Source: Arachnopeziza araneosa (lineage: Eukaryota > Ascomycota > Leotiomycetes > Helotiales > Arachnopezizaceae). Taken from it: a stretch of 64,000 nucleotides of DNA. The notes beneath the pieces are model-generated. The model was not told the origin of the DNA, ran no database searches, and saw only the letters and a program-made list of their open reading frames with translations. The DNA lies in the NCBI GenBank assembly GCA_003988855.1, contig QYAI01000035.1, positions 186,001 to 250,000 of the forward strand, given 5' to 3'. This document shows positions 1-10,029 of the stretch, piece after piece. The position numbers were made by a program, and so were the translations under genes. Position 1 is the stretch's first letter. Every line of letters starts with the position of its first letter.

Positions 1-367
1 AATCTGCCAGTGCCTCGGTAGTGAAAGCTTTAAAAGGAATGTGTTAGAGTCATGGAGGTACCCTGAGAGACGGAAGCCATCGCAAGTGAACAGGTGGAGA
101 GAGAGAGTTATCCGGCTGTGGGATAATACATCAGCGTAGTAGCATTAGTAGCAGAGACATCGAATTAAATCTACTCATTGATTACTGACATTCTTGGCGA
201 GACTAGTACAAAGTCCGTAGGTGTTCTTAATATTAGAAATTAAGACACTACGTATTTCCAGTAGCTAGAAACTATTAAACTCACCAGTAAAATCGTGCTT
301 AGAAACTTTTGTTTCCATATATACCTTGACTAAACTTCTTATGTCTGCCCATCTTTACACAAAATCT
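1..367. other. Intergenic, downstream of carotenoid oxygenase
   Basis: No open frame or recognisable coding similarity is seen here. It lies 3' of the minus-strand carotenoid oxygenase and probably holds its 3' untranslated region. The window edge cuts the cluster on this side, so further carotenoid genes such as an opsin could lie just outside. Confidence 0.6.
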
Positions 368-2356
368 TTATCCTACAACATCCAATATCCAAGTTCGTAA
401 ACCAGTCCAAACATCCATCCACACTTTCTCCTTGTGTTTTTCTTCTACTTTATTTTTTGAGACAGGTAAATGCCTCATCGTCTCAACCGGTCTCTGGTCC
501 CGGATCTCCTCTTCTGAGAACCAGTTCCCGTGTAATCCATATGGAACTCTCTGAGGTAGTTGAATCTTGCACACCACTTCCTTCATGTTTTTAGCATCAA
601 TTATCCAAAGTTCACTTCTACTCAATGGTCCGGCATTCCCATTGAGACCAAGCTGACTCTCGTCAAATACGTAACTTAGTAGCCAACCATCGTCCTCACT
701 TTCCCCATTTGCTCGAGGTACAAATCTTGACTCTTGTGCATAGTGGCCGAGTGGTAGTTTGAATATACGTATGGGGTCATCTGGGTCATTTGAGCGAAGA
801 ATCTCAGCCACGGAGCGAGTGTCCACACAACCTGTCACCGGTATTGGCGGATTCTGCGCGGCGTTGGCGAGAAGAGTAGTAGCGTCGATTTTGACGAGAG
901 AATCGATCTTGACGGCACGCCCGAGAGCGGTACCAAAGGTAGAATCCGAGGTTGAACAGCCATAGATATACCGAGCGGCGGACATGGAAACAGAATTACG
1001 GACAGAGGGGAATTCAAAGGGTATGGATGATAGTGAAAACTGATGTGTGATTTCATTTTTGCTTGGATCTGAGAGAGCGAAGCGGTAGTAGTAGAGACGA
1101 CATTGTTCTTCCTCAACTGGGTAGAGAGAATGGATGCTCGCCGTTGGACTAAAAGCCGCAATGTCGCCGGCGCTGAAAATAAGTGAGGCAGAGGTGAGGC
1201 GGCAGGCAAGCATATTAATTGCGCTTATTTCTCCGGATGATGTGACTTCTTCCCATGTGTTGGCAGTGTGGAAGATACAACACGGATTCGTCTCAAACCA
1301 TCGAATGTCCAGTGGATTCCACCGAGGGAAGATACCGAACCTTGAGCAGCTGGAAGAATCAAAAGACACAATCGGTTTGTTCTTGACTAGATTTCTAGGG
1401 TCCAAGGAGAGAGGAAGGTCCATGATCACTGTGTGTGTAAAAGAGACTCCAAAGTCATGCATCATCTTCGCTGACTTGATACCTGGAACGGCAGCGTTCA
1501 CGAGGCTAGGAGATGCTGATGAAGATGAGTTTTGTGTTGTGGATAACACCGAATAATGTATATATGGTGAAATAAAGCTCGAATGAAATAAAATCATTTC
1601 ATCTGTCCTCGGATCGACTCTAGGATGGCCTGTGGTCCATTCCTTCATGAAACTCAGCAGGCTATTTCCTCCAAATATCTCTCCAACTGCTTCTCTGCTT
1701 GGCTCTCCTTCTGCTCTCAACCCATCAAACCAGCCAATTGTCTCTAGGTTTGGAAGTGCTATTCGTATCGGTGGTCCACTTTCACAAGTTGCCAGGGCCC
1801 TTCCGTCATGATATAGGACTCCAGTGTTCGCAACGCTAATTTTTTTAATCGCTCTCTGTGAGCCAGGAAGATTGGAGAGAGAAACTAGACAGATGGTCCT
1901 GAGAATGCATCGAATTATCACGCGTAACGAAGACGCTGGGTTGACAAGCGTTGTTATGCTTGGAAGAATTGGTAGTTGAAGAGACGGAGTAGTGATGGTA
2001 GAAAGGTACACGTCTGTAAGGACATATTGATTCACGAACTCTGGCTGAAGATGCCCATTCTCTCTTTTCCGAAAGAACACACCACTTAGCATGCCGTCGC
2101 CATCGAACCAATGTGCATCTCTCCCTAGATCCTCATTTGCGACTGGATTCCCACCGTTGCGAACGTACTGGCCGCCTGCAAATTCTTCTGGTATGTATCC
2201 CGTATAGGAGCATGGAGTCAGCGGCCATTCACGATGGATCGGAGCAAAGTTTCCCCGGAGATATGGATGGGATTTCCGAGGTCTTGTCTGTTCTTTAGAG
2301 GATAAAGGAATGACTGCAATGTCAGAGTAGGAAAAGAGAAAAGCATACAAGTCCAT
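368..2356 (-). CDS. carT: Carotenoid cleavage oxygenase, torulene dioxygenase type
   Basis: A single uninterrupted 662-residue frame of the carotenoid oxygenase (RPE65/CCD) family. Seen: the family opening PYLRGNFAP (about residue 31), RNGGNP (66-71), WFDGDGML (83-90) and all four iron-binding histidine contexts: TGHPRVDP (H244), MMHDFG (H300), FHTANTWE (H363) and GLHGNWF (H609). Known: fungal CAO-2/CarT enzymes cleave torulene to beta-apo-4'-carotenal on the way to neurosporaxanthin. The text resembles that subgroup more than the CarX retinal-forming one, from remembered similarity and not an alignment. It is divergent from carRA over about 680 bases, which suggests shared control. A CarX-type beta-carotene oxygenase is the alternative. 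Confidence 0.85.
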   Translation of the reverse strand: MDLYAFLFSYSDIAVIPLSSKEQTRPRKSHPYLRGNFAPIHREWPLTPCSYTGYIPEEFAGGQYVRNGGNPVANEDLGRDAHWFDGDGMLSGVFFRKRENGHLQPEFVNQYVLTDVYLSTITTPSLQLPILPSITTLVNPASSLRVIIRCILRTICLVSLSNLPGSQRAIKKISVANTGVLYHDGRALATCESGPPIRIALPNLETIGWFDGLRAEGEPSREAVGEIFGGNSLLSFMKEWTTGHPRVDPRTDEMILFHSSFISPYIHYSVLSTTQNSSSSASPSLVNAAVPGIKSAKMMHDFGVSFTHTVIMDLPLSLDPRNLVKNKPIVSFDSSSCSRFGIFPRWNPLDIRWFETNPCCIFHTANTWEEVTSSGEISAINMLACRLTSASLIFSAGDIAAFSPTASIHSLYPVEEEQCRLYYYRFALSDPSKNEITHQFSLSSIPFEFPSVRNSVSMSAARYIYGCSTSDSTFGTALGRAVKIDSLVKIDATTLLANAAQNPPIPVTGCVDTRSVAEILRSNDPDDPIRIFKLPLGHYAQESRFVPRANGESEDDGWLLSYVFDESQLGLNGNAGPLSRSELWIIDAKNMKEVVCKIQLPQRVPYGLHGNWFSEEEIRDQRPVETMRHLPVSKNKVEEKHKEKVWMDVWTGLRTWILDVVG

Positions 2357-3036
2357 ATGAGTAACCGTATGTTTGAATGAAAGGGGAGATGGGAAATGGT
2401 TCTTGGAAATCGACGCAGATGAAAAGGCAGCTTCTTAAGCTCGATCTTTTGATGACACTTGATCAGCATCTTGGGATGAAAGTGGATGAGTTGACAAGAA
2501 TTTGGTTCTATGACGATGGTCTCTTTTTTTCCTGATGTCGGGCTCACGAAGGACGGGCCTTGGAGGACGTTGGACCCCTGGCAGGATGCAGATACAGGCC
2601 TCGTTTCTGCAGCACTCCCCTGTACATTTTCTCCCATCCGCACCACCCTCTCTGCTTTTCTCTCTCTCATGAACAAGCACAAACTAATGACAACATCAGT
2701 TGAGATTTGGAGGCCAATCGCACCACATACTACCTACGAAGACCTGACTTTTTACCATCATCCACCTCGGCGTCACCTCTCTTCCCGCATCAGCACAATT
2801 CTTTTCTCCACACCACGAACATCATCACGCTCTCTTCCGCTCTCCTCAGCCATCCTCTTGAGCTCCAGTCATGATTGGTTACAATGCGACTTCTCAGGCT
2901 GTGAGCTCTCAGTAAGCCATAACGCTTGGGAGAGATTCGTCAATCTTCATACCGGCTCATTCTCACTCGTTCCCTTTTTTCCTGATGCTCAATTCTCCGC
3001 CTCGTACTGTAGTACACGATCGTTATCGCCGTAATC
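2357..3036. promoter_or_regulatory. Divergent promoter between carotenoid oxygenase and carRA
   Basis: This 680-base gap separates the starts of the two divergent carotenoid genes and must contain both promoters and 5' untranslated regions. It is pyrimidine-rich on the plus strand toward carRA (about 2740-2870). A palindromic CGATCG lies about 15 bases before the carRA start and further GATC words occur near 2443 and 2460. GATC-type words are bound by White Collar light regulators in Neurospora, but these hexamers are short and no functional site is demonstrated. The open frames crossing the gap lack any family features. Confidence 0.5.
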
Positions 3037-4910
3037 ATGGGCTTCGAATATGCGCTTGTGTAAGTTGCTGAACCATGGCTCGAATCCGAGACGTTAATCA
3101 CAGCCTAGGCATCTGAAATATACGATTCCGCCCGCCATCATCCTTACTCTGCTCTACCGACCATTTTTCCATCCTTTGGATTTGTATAAAGTTGTCTTTC
3201 TGGTGTGCGTCGCTACCCTATCAACCATTCCTTGGGATTCCTACCTCATCCATCGTGAAATCTGGACTTATCCTTCAGATGTGATTATTGGACCAACCCT
3301 GTACGATATTCCCGCCGAGGAATTGTTTTTCTTTATCATTCAAACCTATAATACGAGCTTATTATATTTGATTCTGAGCAAACCGCTTTTCCACCCAAAA
3401 TATCTCTCCAAAGATGAGAAAGGTTTCAGACAATGGGTAGGGCAGATAATTTTAGCCATGCTTACTGGAATCGGTGGAGCTCTGGTTTGGAAAGGCAATA
3501 AAGGAACGTATTTGGGCCTGATTCTTCTGTGGGCTTCGCCATTTGCTCTCTTTTTGTGGATTTGCTCGGCTCAATTCCTCATTGAGTTACCTTTCTCAAG
3601 CACAGTCGCGCCGATTGCGCTTCCAACCCTCTACTTGTGGATTGTCGATACAATAGCATTAAGAAGGGGAACCTGGAATATCGAAGCTGATACAAAGCTT
3701 GGTATACATATATGGGACGGTTTGGAGATTGAGGAGGCTATATTTTTCCTTGCTACGAATACCCTGATTGTTTTTGGCCAGGTCGCTTTCGACCATTCTC
3801 TAACAATACTTTGGACTTTCCCAAAACTTTTCCCAGAAGTCTCAAGTCTTCCTTCTCCAGCCAAACTTGTTCAAGCGCTTCTTACAAATCCATCAAAATA
3901 TGACGGCGACAGGATTGTGGGTATTCAGCAAGCAGTCATGAGGCTTCAAAAGAAGAGCAGGAGTTTCTACCTAGCCAGCGCGACATTCTCTGGTCGCCTA
4001 CGAACAGACTTGATTCTTTTGCAAGTACCCATCTACACGAGATATGAATGCGCTGATTTCTGTCAGGTACTCTTTCTGTCGGGTAGCAGACGATCTTGTT
4101 GACAATGCCGGGAATGAAACCGAAGCCAGGGATTGGATTGAGAAGCTCTCTAAATACTTGGACATGAACTATTCGTCAGATAAACGGCGTCTGGTTTCCA
4201 AGCACCAAGACGTCCATTCATACATCATCAAGAACTTCCCAGAATCAGCACAATCTGCATTGCGACTTCTTCCGACCCATTTGTTGTCATGTGGGCCGTT
4301 CTATGATCTGCTTGAGGGCTTTAAGACAGACTTGAAGTTCCAACAACATAAATTCCTACAAGCAGCTGGTACTTTTCCTATTGCAAAAGAGCATGACTTG
4401 GAAGAATATGCTGCACAAGTAGCAGGAACGGTCGCCGAGCTATGTCTAGAATTAGTGTTTCATCACAGCTACTCAAAGACATCGCTACTTCAGCGAGAGC
4501 ATCTCATTAAATCTGGCGGACGCATGGGCATCGCATTACAATACGTGAATATTGCTCGGGATATCTCAGTTGATGCAGCAATAGGCAGAGTTTATCTCCC
4601 AACGTCTTGGCTGAACGGAGTAGGAATTACTCCGCAGAGTGTCTTGGAAAGACCAAAACTCCTGGAGGTCGAAATACTTCGACGGCGGTTACTAAACGAG
4701 GCATTTGCGATTCATCAGGAGGCGAAACCAGCAATGACAAAACTGCCTCCAGAGGCTCGAGCTCCTATGAGGGTTGCTGTAGAGAGTTATATGGAGATTG
4801 GACGCGTCTTAAGAAAGAACCGGTATCGAGTGAAAGAAGGTAGAGCCACAGTGCCGAAACTCAGGCGATTAAGAGTGGCATGGAGAGCTCTGAATGATGA
4901 ACAGACGTAG
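3037..4910 (+). CDS. carRA: Bifunctional lycopene cyclase / phytoene synthase
   Basis: Three exons, 3037-3059, 3109-4020 and 4067-4910, give 592 residues. The N-terminal half is the membrane lycopene cyclase repeat domain, with IPAEELFFF and GLEIEEAIFF carrying the acidic residues of each repeat. The C-terminal half is phytoene synthase: SRSFYLAS, the first aspartate motif CRVADDLVD (D320-D324) and the second, ARDISVD (about D477-D481). It condenses two geranylgeranyl diphosphates to phytoene and later cyclises the psi end of the desaturated product. Start chosen because MGFEYALV splices in frame to HLKYTIPPA, the usual N-terminus of this family. The second intron has a GC donor (GCAAGT); a GT donor one codon later breaks the frame. 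carB follows 249 bases downstream on the same strand. Confidence 0.93.
4021..4066 (+). other. GC-AG intron in carRA
   Basis: This 46-base intron begins GCAAGT and ends TGTCAG. Splicing there joins ATT CTT TT to G TAC TCT and restores LILLYSFCRVADDL, the conserved phytoene synthase sequence. Using the nearby GT (CAA|GTACCC) puts the next exon out of frame and reaches a stop within 15 codons. Confidence 0.85.
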
Positions 4911-5159
4911 ACGTTAAAAATATGCTCCGTAGGTAGAAGATGGATTTTAGATATTCCGATGATAAAGGTAGACCTTGCTGCTTAACGGCTAAGACGTCAT
5001 GATTCGTTACATCCCTGTCCTGGTGTGCAGCTTTGCAGTGAGCTGCTGCCCCTTCCATGCAGATGCATTAAGGTACTCAACAATCCCTCCGTATCAACAT
5101 GTGAAGTTAAATATCCTCCTGGTCAGTCTCTGCGCTGCGCATGCTCCATTCGCAAATTG

Positions 5160-7103
5160 ATGGCTTCTAAATCGCAACCTAAGACTGCTATCGTTGTTGG
5201 TAAGCAAAGCTCTCACTGCTGGACCCAGTATACTGACGACAATAGGTGCGGGAGTAGGTGGAATAGCTACAGCGGCACGGCTTGCCCATTCGGGATACAA
5301 AGTCACTGTCGTTGAGAAGAATTCCTTTACCGGCGGGCGTTGTTCCCTCATCACTCAAAATGGATTCCGATTCGATCAAGGCCCTTCCCTCCTCCTCCTT
5401 CCCAAACTCTTTCAAGAAACCTTCAACGACCTAGACACTAGCCTAGAGGCGGAAGGCATCAAACTGCTCAAATGTGAACCAAACTATAACCTCTGGTTCG
5501 GAGATGGCGAATCCTTCGTACTGAGCAGCGATACGGCAGTGATGAAGCGTGAGATTGAGAAATGGGAAGGCAAAGAGGGCTTTGAGCGATATCTACAGTG
5601 GTTAGGAGAAGCCCACAGACACTATGAAATCTCTGTAAGAGAAGTGTTACATAAGAACTTTACGTCGATCTTCAATCTTCTCCGGCCGAGTTTCCTGGTC
5701 AATCTGTTTAAACTACACCCGTTTGAGAGTATTTATTCCAGAGCAGCAAAATACTTCTACTCGGAAAGGCTAAGAAGGGTTTTTACCTTTGGAAGCATGT
5801 ATGTAGGTGAAATTCTGCCTTTTCCATTTTATATGTTCTTCTCTTCTTCCTTTCTACTCCCAGAGCAGATAAAAGCTAACTCCCTGATCTTTAGATGGGA
5901 ATGAGTCCATTCGATGCCCCAGGAACATATTCGTTATTGCAGTATACAGAACAAGCAGAGGGTATTTGGTATCCTATTGGAGGATTTCATGCCATTGTCG
6001 CTGCTCTGGAAAGACTGTGTAGGAAGTTAGACGTGGATATCCGGTTGAATACCTCAGTGGAGGCTGTCCTAACTACAAAAGATGGAAACGGAGCAAGAGG
6101 CGTCAAGCTACAGAGCGGAGAAATACTGGAGTCTAACTTGGTAATTGTTAACGCAGACCTGGTTTACGCTTACAACAATCTGTTCCCGTCCCAGACTTCA
6201 AATTCATACGCCAGAAACTTACAGCAGCGAGATGGATCCTGCTCAAGCATTTCATTTTACTGGTCCCTTAGCAAAGCGGTTCCAGATCTCATGACGCACA
6301 ACATTTTCCTGGCAGATAGATACAAAGACTCGTTTGATTCGATATTTGACAAACAAAGCATACCCGAAGAGCCGTCATTCTACGTCAACGTCCCTTCAAG
6401 AATCGACCCTTCCGCAGCGCCAAATGGTAAAGACGCTGTTGTGGTTCTGGTCCCTGTTGGCCATCTTCTTAACTCCAAAACCTCCTCTCGGCCAAATGGG
6501 GATTCAAACGTGTCTTCCAACATAGGTCTCAAGCCAGAACAAGACTGGGCCTCTCTGGTGTCCAGCACACGCACTAAGATCCTCAACACCATTCAGTCCC
6601 GTACCGGTTGTACTGACCTCGGTAGTCTAATCGAGAACGAAATTGTTAATACTCCTATAACATGGCAAAACACGTTTAATCTTGATAAAGGATCTATTCT
6701 CGGTCTCTCGCATTCTTTCTTCAACGTCTTGGCTTTTCGTCCAAAGACTAAGCATCCGAGTATCGAAGGCGTGTATTTTGTTGGTGCGTCAACGCATCCA
6801 GGCACTGGAGTTCCGATTGTACTCGCAGGGAGCAAGATCACTACGGAACAGATTCTGAGGGATAGGAAAGAAGAAGTGCCGTGGAGTGGGAGACCGTCAC
6901 TGTTGAGAGATCAGGGTGTTAAGCAGGGAAAAGGGACGAAGGAATTAGATAGGATTAGGAAGAATCAAGGGCTGCTAAGCGATCTTGGGATTTGGATCTT
7001 AACAATTGTGGTTCTGTTATGCGCGCTGGGCTATCTCAATTCAAGTCTTGTTGTGCGTTGGGATCCAGAGGGAAAGAGAGGTGGGGTGGGTTTAGATAAG
7101 TAG
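5160..7103 (+). CDS. carB: Phytoene desaturase
   Basis: Three exons, 5160-5199, 5246-5802 and 5895-7103, encode 601 residues, the usual length of fungal AL-1/CarB enzymes. Residues about 10-24 form the dinucleotide-binding fold (VVGAGVGGIATAA), followed by VVEKN and the GGRC motif. The C-terminal part carries the signature FVGASTHPGTGVP, and a hydrophobic segment near the end (LGIWILTIVVLLCALGYL) would anchor it in a membrane. It introduces successive double bonds into phytoene to yield lycopene and 3,4-didehydrolycopene, the substrates of the cyclase half of carRA. The first intron interrupts the glycine motif. No lesions are visible. Confidence 0.95.
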
Positions 7104-7472
7104 AGACTAGATGAACATGCTTTCGTGATATTCAGATTTCAATAAGCATGTGTGGCATTGACTCTATGCACACAACGTCCATAGTTACTTGCTAGATGAT
7201 TCCAAGTCTAAAAAGACTGAGTGGCGGGAGATCTGTCAAGTATAATCATTAAATCTCATTTCTCAATTGAGATGGTTCTGTACCATCTTTTAAATGATCG
7301 TAATCTCATTTCTGTTGTGTATTTTATTCCAGTCATTAAACGGTCATTGAATCCTTCCCACAGCTTTTCTCTTCATGCGTTTCAAACTTCTTCTCCTCCA
7401 TAAGATCCATCATCCAAAACGCCACCAGCATTCATATTTCTGTTCATAATTGTATTGCTCCTCACACTTCTC
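7104..7472. other. Intergenic, convergent carB and aquaporin relic
   Basis: Convergent 3' ends meet here. It is AT-rich and contains no supported gene; a 60-codon open frame on the plus strand at 7221 has no features of a protein family. Confidence 0.5.
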
Positions 7473-9022
7473 TCATTCCCATTTGGTTCTGCACCATGAA
7501 CTACTGCCGGGCTTCAACGCGCTCTTATGCTTCGGCTCTTGCGATACATTTCCAACAAACGTGCGCTCTGAGTTCGCAGTATGCACAGGGCTTACATCGT
7601 GCACACTTCGCAAGCCTCCATCTACTAATCCGTTGTATTGGTCGTTGGGGTGAGCTGGTGCAGGAGAATCCATGTACGGTCTCCTATCAGACCCATATTC
7701 CCTAGGTCCCGCCCCTTCCTCGCCAGCGGCGAATGATACTCTTGTGTCTCCAGCAACAGCCTCGGGGTCGAAATGTTCGCCTTCAGGCTCGGTGGCGTCT
7801 TGATTTGGGTTCGCTGTTTCATATTCGAGCATCTTGATGAATCTGTAGAAACCAGATGCGAGGAGAGAACCGAGGATCGGACCAACCCCTGGCAAGACTT
7901 AGTACTTATTTCATTGATAATGTAAGAATGAGGCTAAAAATTATTGTAAGTATGTTTTAGGAGAAAGCATAATTGCTTCCGACACAGCTCTGAAGTTATC
8001 TGCTGAGAAAAGGAAATAGCAGAATCTAAGGGTAAGTTTTACAGTATACCCACTAAATCAATAACGAGTCAGAATTTCTACTTCTAGCGTGGATTAGGAG
8101 TGAAGATGATTGAAACCGGCAGATGCGATTGTCTTGAGAGTGAAACATTCGAAATACTATTCTCAAGAGCAAAATAACAAAGGATTTGTAAAGCCCGGGG
8201 ATCCTACATGGTAAGTGTGAAATTGGTGGGACACCACCGACGGGCCAAAGGAGCGAGCAGGATTGACCGAACCGCCCGTAAAATAGACACCGGTGAGTTC
8301 GGCAATGAAGAGTGAGAGTCCAATACCAATTGGTGCGATGAATGTTCCTTTATGTTTTTCTGCAGCTAACATGAAGATAGTGAAAACGAGTTCGGCGGTA
8401 AGAAACATCTCAATGAATAGACCTTGAGTGATAGATGTGCCGCCTGACAGACTAGTTCGGACAGTCAGAGGACCGGGAAAGAGCGCGGAACAGATAGCTG
8501 CTGCTGTGATGCCACCCAGAACTTGCGATATAGTGAGAAGAATACCATGAACGATAGGCAGGGCGCCAACAAGGCACATTCCTAAAGTAACAGCAGGGTT
8601 AGACAAACCACCGCTAATTCAGAAGAAGACCCAGGCATTGACTGCTAACGAGAAGCCAAAGCTCAAGGAGATGTATAGAAGTTGAGATGGATCGCTTGGT
8701 GACCCGACTCTATTTTTTGAGCTCGGGGGATTTGATAGTTCCTGAAAAGGCGAAGAAAAGAAAGAATGTTGTGCCAGCAAATTCAGCACTCGTTGCTATA
8801 AAATGATTCCGAACCTATTTCGTTATAAGCTTCTACCTAGAGGAGCGCAAAGATGAAAGATGATTCGAAGAGTTGGTCTAGGAAAGGACATGCAACTGTA
8901 AATTTCTTCAAAATATTGTATGATTGATTGCAACCCAAAACTTACTATACGTTTCCAAAATGAAAACTCGAAGTAGCTTGCTGCATTCTAGCCTCAACGT
9001 CATGGTCAGGAGCACTCTCCAT
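7473..9022 (-). pseudogene. Aquaporin (MIP family), disrupted
   Basis: The pieces form a fungal aquaporin of about five exons. Exon 1 is 9022-8946 (MESAPDHDVEA...). Further on come HFIATSAEFAGTTFFLFFAF (first membrane helix), SGGLSNPAVTLG (first NPA box), SVNPARSFGP (second NPA box, NPAR), a 10-base exon 8043-8052, and the last exon 7888-7473 (VGPILGSLLASG plus a hydrophilic tail). Three to four lesions break it: TAA at 8825-8823 with a frame change just after, an extra base in a six-A run (plus 8713-8718), and TGA at 8621-8619 where relatives have arginine (CGA to TGA). No splice choice I found removes them. A sequencing error could explain the homopolymer shift but hardly all lesions. Confidence 0.8.
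8043..8052 (-). other. 10-base microexon of the aquaporin gene
   Basis: Between a GATTTAG acceptor and a GTAAAAC donor the ten bases TGGGTATACT join exon ...TTY CAT (ending 8208) to GGGTTGGTCCG (starting 7888). The result is H-W-V-Y-W-V-G-P, the conserved HWxYWVGP of aquaporins just after the second NPA box. The flanking introns are 155 bases (8053-8207) and 154 bases (7889-8042). Confidence 0.75.
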
Positions 9023-10029
9023 CGAGCGGCTGGTAGGAAAAGTCATGACGAGTTGTGGCTGACGCAGTTGAATCTTTGAAAGGCTAGAGCGCCACTTTAC
9101 ATGAAGTAAAGCTTTCTAGAGGGAACGCAGAGAAACTTTAGGAGAAAACGGGTGGTAGTCAATCTCTAGATTGAGCCTAAGAAGTAAGATGGTAACTTCT
9201 CTCCATAGCCAGATAGCGGTGGAAGACTTGTTTTATTGGATGAAATGACTAGTCTATATGCACCGCAAATCGTACACAGCAAAGACGACGCACCGATGGT
9301 TGGGCGAGTAAAGAACTTTGGGATGCAAGACAGCGAGATCTTCATCAGTGGCGCAATATCGTCATAGAGGAGAAGAGTTCCGCCCCTGTAGCCGTCCCGT
9401 TGTTGATGCTGAGGAAATTCCTGGCTGGGGCTGGAACGGGTAATTTGATATACACTATCAAGTCACCAACAGTCAGTGGAAAGAGTGGAAATGTAGAAGA
9501 GGGACCCTCAACTCTTGAATGCGTACTCGTCAAGTCACGGTGCACCTGCTGGCCGTATGGCCGTGTCGTGAAGATACGTATGCGCATTGATCAGACGATA
9601 GTTCTGAATGCTACTCACCCACGAGATGGGGATTGCACCAAAAAATGACCATCGAAGCTCATATGAATCATGTGCAAGGTCTCGTGAGGTTCTTGATAAC
9701 TGTTGATTTGGGTGTGTGTGGTGTGAGAAGAGAGACAAGAGAGAGCCACATGGATTTCCTTGATCCTAGTTGACGGGCTATCCCACTTCAGGAGGCTGCC
9801 CTGCTTTGCGCTGCACCTCCATAACAGAGCACTCCCACCTCGGAATAGCACCAGCACCAGCACCAGCACCAGCAACATCTTCTCTTCTCGCCAGACTGTC
9901 ACGTCACAACTACGTCCTTGCTGCCTCTATCCTCTTCGCACCCTCGGATGCCACTCTTCACGCATCCTCCCAGCCGCAGAGCGGATTAGGTGCAGGAAGC
10001 GCCATTTACAAATCCACCTCCTCCTCACC
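9023..10029. other. Intergenic with (AGCACC)4 repeat in presumed 5' UTR
   Basis: No gene is supported. The last 270 bases are open in the frame of the downstream RING gene but lack an in-frame ATG, so they are taken as its 5' untranslated region. A hexanucleotide repeat (AGCACC)4 runs from 9847 to 9870. Confidence 0.55.

Noticed and set aside
1134..1556. 140-codon plus frame inside the carotenoid oxygenase
   Set aside because: Antisense shadow of a strongly conserved coding region.
2510..3034. 174-codon plus frame in the carotenoid divergent promoter
   Set aside because: It lies in the 5' region of both genes, has low-complexity Ser/His composition and no family resemblance.
9345..9902. Overlapping frames on both strands before the RING gene
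   Set aside because: Short, with no similarity; part falls in the leader of the RING gene.
9760..10029. Upstream extension of the RING gene frame
   Set aside because: The frame is open but begins at TTG and has no ATG before 10030, where a proper signal anchor starts.
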